The position numbers were made by a program, and so were the translations under genes. From Prunella strophiata (lineage: Eukaryota; Chordata; Aves; Passeriformes; Prunellidae), in the NCBI GenBank assembly GCA_036583965.1, contig JAZBQD010000030.1, positions 109,566,162 through 109,630,161 of the forward strand: a stretch of DNA of 64,000 nucleotides, given 5' to 3'. How positions within the stretch are numbered: position 1 is the first letter of the stretch; each line of letters begins with the position of its first letter. The notes beneath the pieces are model-generated. The model did not search any database. It worked only from the letters and a program-made list of their open reading frames with translations, and was not told where the DNA came from. Below are positions 61,366 through 64,000 of the stretch, in pieces.

Positions 61366-64000
61366 GAATCTCAACATATTGGTGCCAGCTGTGTGTGAGG
61401 ACACAGGCCCTCCAGTCCAGACATGGCTCTGATGGATCAGAAGGCAGAGAGAGACTAGAGACAAATTCCCTTGCCAGCAGAGCCCCTGTCCAGAGGGCTG
61501 CCAGGAAAAAAAAAACCAGTCTGCCAGGGGCAAGGACTTCAAACCATATCTAATTTATAACCTAAAGTCCATGTTTTGTATCACAGTTGAAAACAAACCA
61601 GGAGCCAGTGCATTTTAGGAGCAAACTTTCCTCTTTGCAAAGGGTGTCACAAGGCAAAGGGATGTCGAAACAGCACATCCTGGAATAATTTGCTCTAGCT
61701 GTGCTAATTGCATTCCCACATAGTGCTGTATGTAGCAACAATCCAGACTGGAATGATAAAATTCTTTACTCATTACACTGATGGCCACATCAAAAAAGAC
61801 AAGGTCACATCTTTTTGACAATGCAGATGGATTTTTTTTTGGAGGTATAGGTGGAACTTGGGTGTTTTCTTCCTTTAACAATATCCTCCCCTCATTTCCC
61901 TTCTCTTCTCCTTTCCCTTTAGACTTTTCCTTTTCCTTAAACCTTTTCTCTTAGCCTTTCTTTTCTAAACTATGGGCAGATTATGCCAGGCACATTCCAG
62001 TTACACTGTACATAAGACATCTAAAACCTCTCCCTCTTCCCCAATTCCTCCCTTTCCCCTCCCCACATCAGTCACAGAGCTCTGCTTTTCATCTCTTCTA
62101 GATCAACAGGCACTGTGTGAATGCTGATTTAGCCTATACTAAGAACAGCATTTTCCTCCACTTTTACATGGAATTAAAAAGGTGTTTCCACACTTTTTGA
62201 GTATGGAAAGACATTTGACTACAGTCACAAAAGAAAGTTGAAATAGCAAAAAAACAAACAAACAAAAAAACACCAACCAAAACAAAAATATTCCTACACC
62301 TAGCTTATAATTACTTTTCCTCTTCTTTTTTTTCTAAATTCTTTTTCTGTCTCACCCTTTAAGAAGAAAGAACTATCAGAAATGTATCACTACACATGAT
62401 ACAGTCAGGATATGGCATAAGAACACAGGCCAAGCAGTTCCTGTTTCCTTAATAGCAAGAATTTTAAGAATGAGGATCTAGAGCAAACAAATGAAGATGA
62501 AAGGGGAGAGGAGAAGGAGGTTCATGGCATTTTCCAAATTATTACACTTACTGATGCCAATTTTTTTTGCCTGCCAAAAATTGCTGCAGTGGGATTCTTG
62601 GCCAGAGATGGGAAAGAGAGACTGAGCCAGGGCATGAGTGGTGCAAGGGCAGCAGCAAGAACTGAGCTGCAAGGACCCAGAGGATCAGGTACTGATAGGT
62701 CACTGAAGATGTAATGCAAATTGGTTTGTAATGTAAATTGTTATGTAAATAGGTTATGTAAATTGCAAAAGCAAATATGCAAATAGTCTTTAAATTGCAC
62801 TTAAGGAATCCAGAGTGGTAGCACAGGGTTCTTCTTGTGCTCCCAGCCCAGCTGCACCTTTATTGCTAGAATAAAGAGAGGACTTCTGCTGCCTTTTTTT
62901 CACAGTACTTCCAACAAAGTAGAAGAAAACTAAAACACAAGGAAATCCATTTCAGTAACACCTGCATGGCTAAAGCAACCTTGCAATTTCAGCCCCAAAC
63001 CAGAGTTTTTTACAGGAATCCCTTTATGGCACAGAAGGGAGGCAAACTTCCCAACTGCTTTAAACCCAGAAGACACTAATGCAGAAATCTCATTTTCCCA
63101 GTGACAAGTCATACAAAGCCCTTTTGATGCAGGCAGCTCAAAGCATTTTTATAAATTCAGGGAGTTCCCCAACACCAACACCATTCCTGTGCAGTGTTGG
63201 ATAGAGTCATTCCTGGTTTAGGGGGAGAAAGCTGAAGCAGTGCAATTTTTCCAGCTGACATTGTTGACAGATCAAAAACCTGAGTCAAGATTCCTCACTT
63301 TGTTTTGGGTTTGTTTTGTGCCAAAAGCAGGAGAAACTTCCTAGCTTTACACAGTATTGGGCATTTATTCTATCAGCATCATAATTTCTTGGTCATAAAC
63401 TGAAAAATACTGAAAGTCCAATCATGTAAATGGACTAATGTATTCATTCTCAGAGTGTATTTTGAAAATAAAACCCTTGTAATAAATGCACAAGAACACA
63501 GAAACATCCAGTGTATTGCATATGAAACTAAAAGGTGTTAGTAATAAGCCCAGTATAAACATATGAGCTAGATTATATACTATTTAATTTCTACCAACTT
63601 TATAAAAAAAAAAAAATTGTAGAACTCAATTTTTTATGGCTGCTGTGAAAAGTTACTGAAAAAAATGGTGTTAATAGATTTTCACTTGTAAATCAAGCCC
63701 ATTAAAACTGATTTGTAAAGCCACGATATGAATATGACTCTGATGCTTTCATGTTTCATAAATGCTTCACGTGGCATAAGCTTTTTATACTTGAGTCCAC
63801 ATTCTGTGCTATTGTTGGGAAAATAACACTTATTTCCTTGTTGTATCATCCATATGTTTTTTAAATTTAGTTATTTAACTAAAATATGTTATGGCTGTGT
63901 GCTGCTCTGTGCTGTGTGAGCACCTCCACTGACAAGTGTGAACTGTGTGACTACAGAAGAGCCTGGGTGACCTCTAAATATTTACAACTCTCCTTTTTTA
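61366..64000. other. Right end of window, no gene recognised
   Basis: The stretch holds a pyrimidine-rich tract at about 61868-62065, A/CAAA-rich sequence near 62248-62290, an octamer-like motif cluster at 62714-62784 (listed separately) and AT-rich sequence to the end. No exon with Ig pattern was seen on the + strand, and none of the short minus-strand open frames is recognisable. Confidence 0.5.
62714..62784 (+). promoter_or_regulatory. Cluster of five octamer-like motifs
   Basis: Two perfect ATGCAAAT octamers (62714-62721 and 62777-62784) flank three ATGTAAAT variants (62731-62738, 62743-62750, 62756-62763), all within 71 bases on one strand. ATGCAAAT is the binding site of POU factors such as Oct-1/Oct-2, used at B-cell genes. 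Regulatory function is inference. The cluster may also be a decayed short tandem repeat. Confidence 0.4.

Overview
This window is vertebrate nuclear DNA and most likely comes from a bird, probably a songbird. Coding sequence is split into short exons with GT/AG introns. The interspersed repeats are almost all truncated CR1-type LINE copies plus two LTR-like blocks, and no Alu- or L1-like repeats were seen. I found no bacterial genes, operons, CRISPR arrays, tRNAs or rRNAs. Almost all of the other open frames fall in repeats or non-coding DNA. All calls come from reading the sequence by eye.

Region 1 (about 3.3-16.9 kb, + strand) is a complete-looking gene for ICOS ligand (ICOSLG, B7-H2/CD275). 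It begins in a CpG island with a GCCGAGCC-type repeat. It continues through a split signal peptide, an IgV exon, an IgC exon, a stalk/transmembrane exon and short cytoplasmic exons. Every splice junction keeps the frame, giving about 311 residues. The IgC motif GYPKPNVYWIN and the stretch around ECFIEN identify the family.

Region 2 (about 17-49 kb) is a long repeat-bearing interval with no recognisable coding exon. It holds CR1 copies, two long poly-A tracts, a small tandem duplication, a near-perfect hairpin and one orphan exon-like segment at 29.4 kb.

Region 3 (about 49.4-56.2 kb or further, + strand) holds a second B7-family gene in the same orientation as ICOSLG. I assembled it from an exon with the start codon, a signal-peptide exon and an IgV exon. 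Its exon phases match ICOSLG, and so do the residue positions of the first Ig cysteine (39) and the YWQ motif (55-57). A short stalk-like exon follows. No IgC exon is recognisable in the remaining 8 kb, so the protein is either single-domain or continues past the window. Its IgV sequence most resembles the VTCN1/CD276/HHLA2 style of B7 domain.

Region 4 (about 56-64 kb) is mostly repeats and low-complexity DNA. It contains a possible hydrophobic terminal exon near 59.4 kb and a cluster of octamer-like motifs at 62.7 kb.

Together the two genes look like a local pair of T-cell costimulatory or coinhibitory ligands. ICOSLG has a CpG-island promoter. The second gene has no CpG island near its start-codon exon and probably has a non-coding first exon further upstream.
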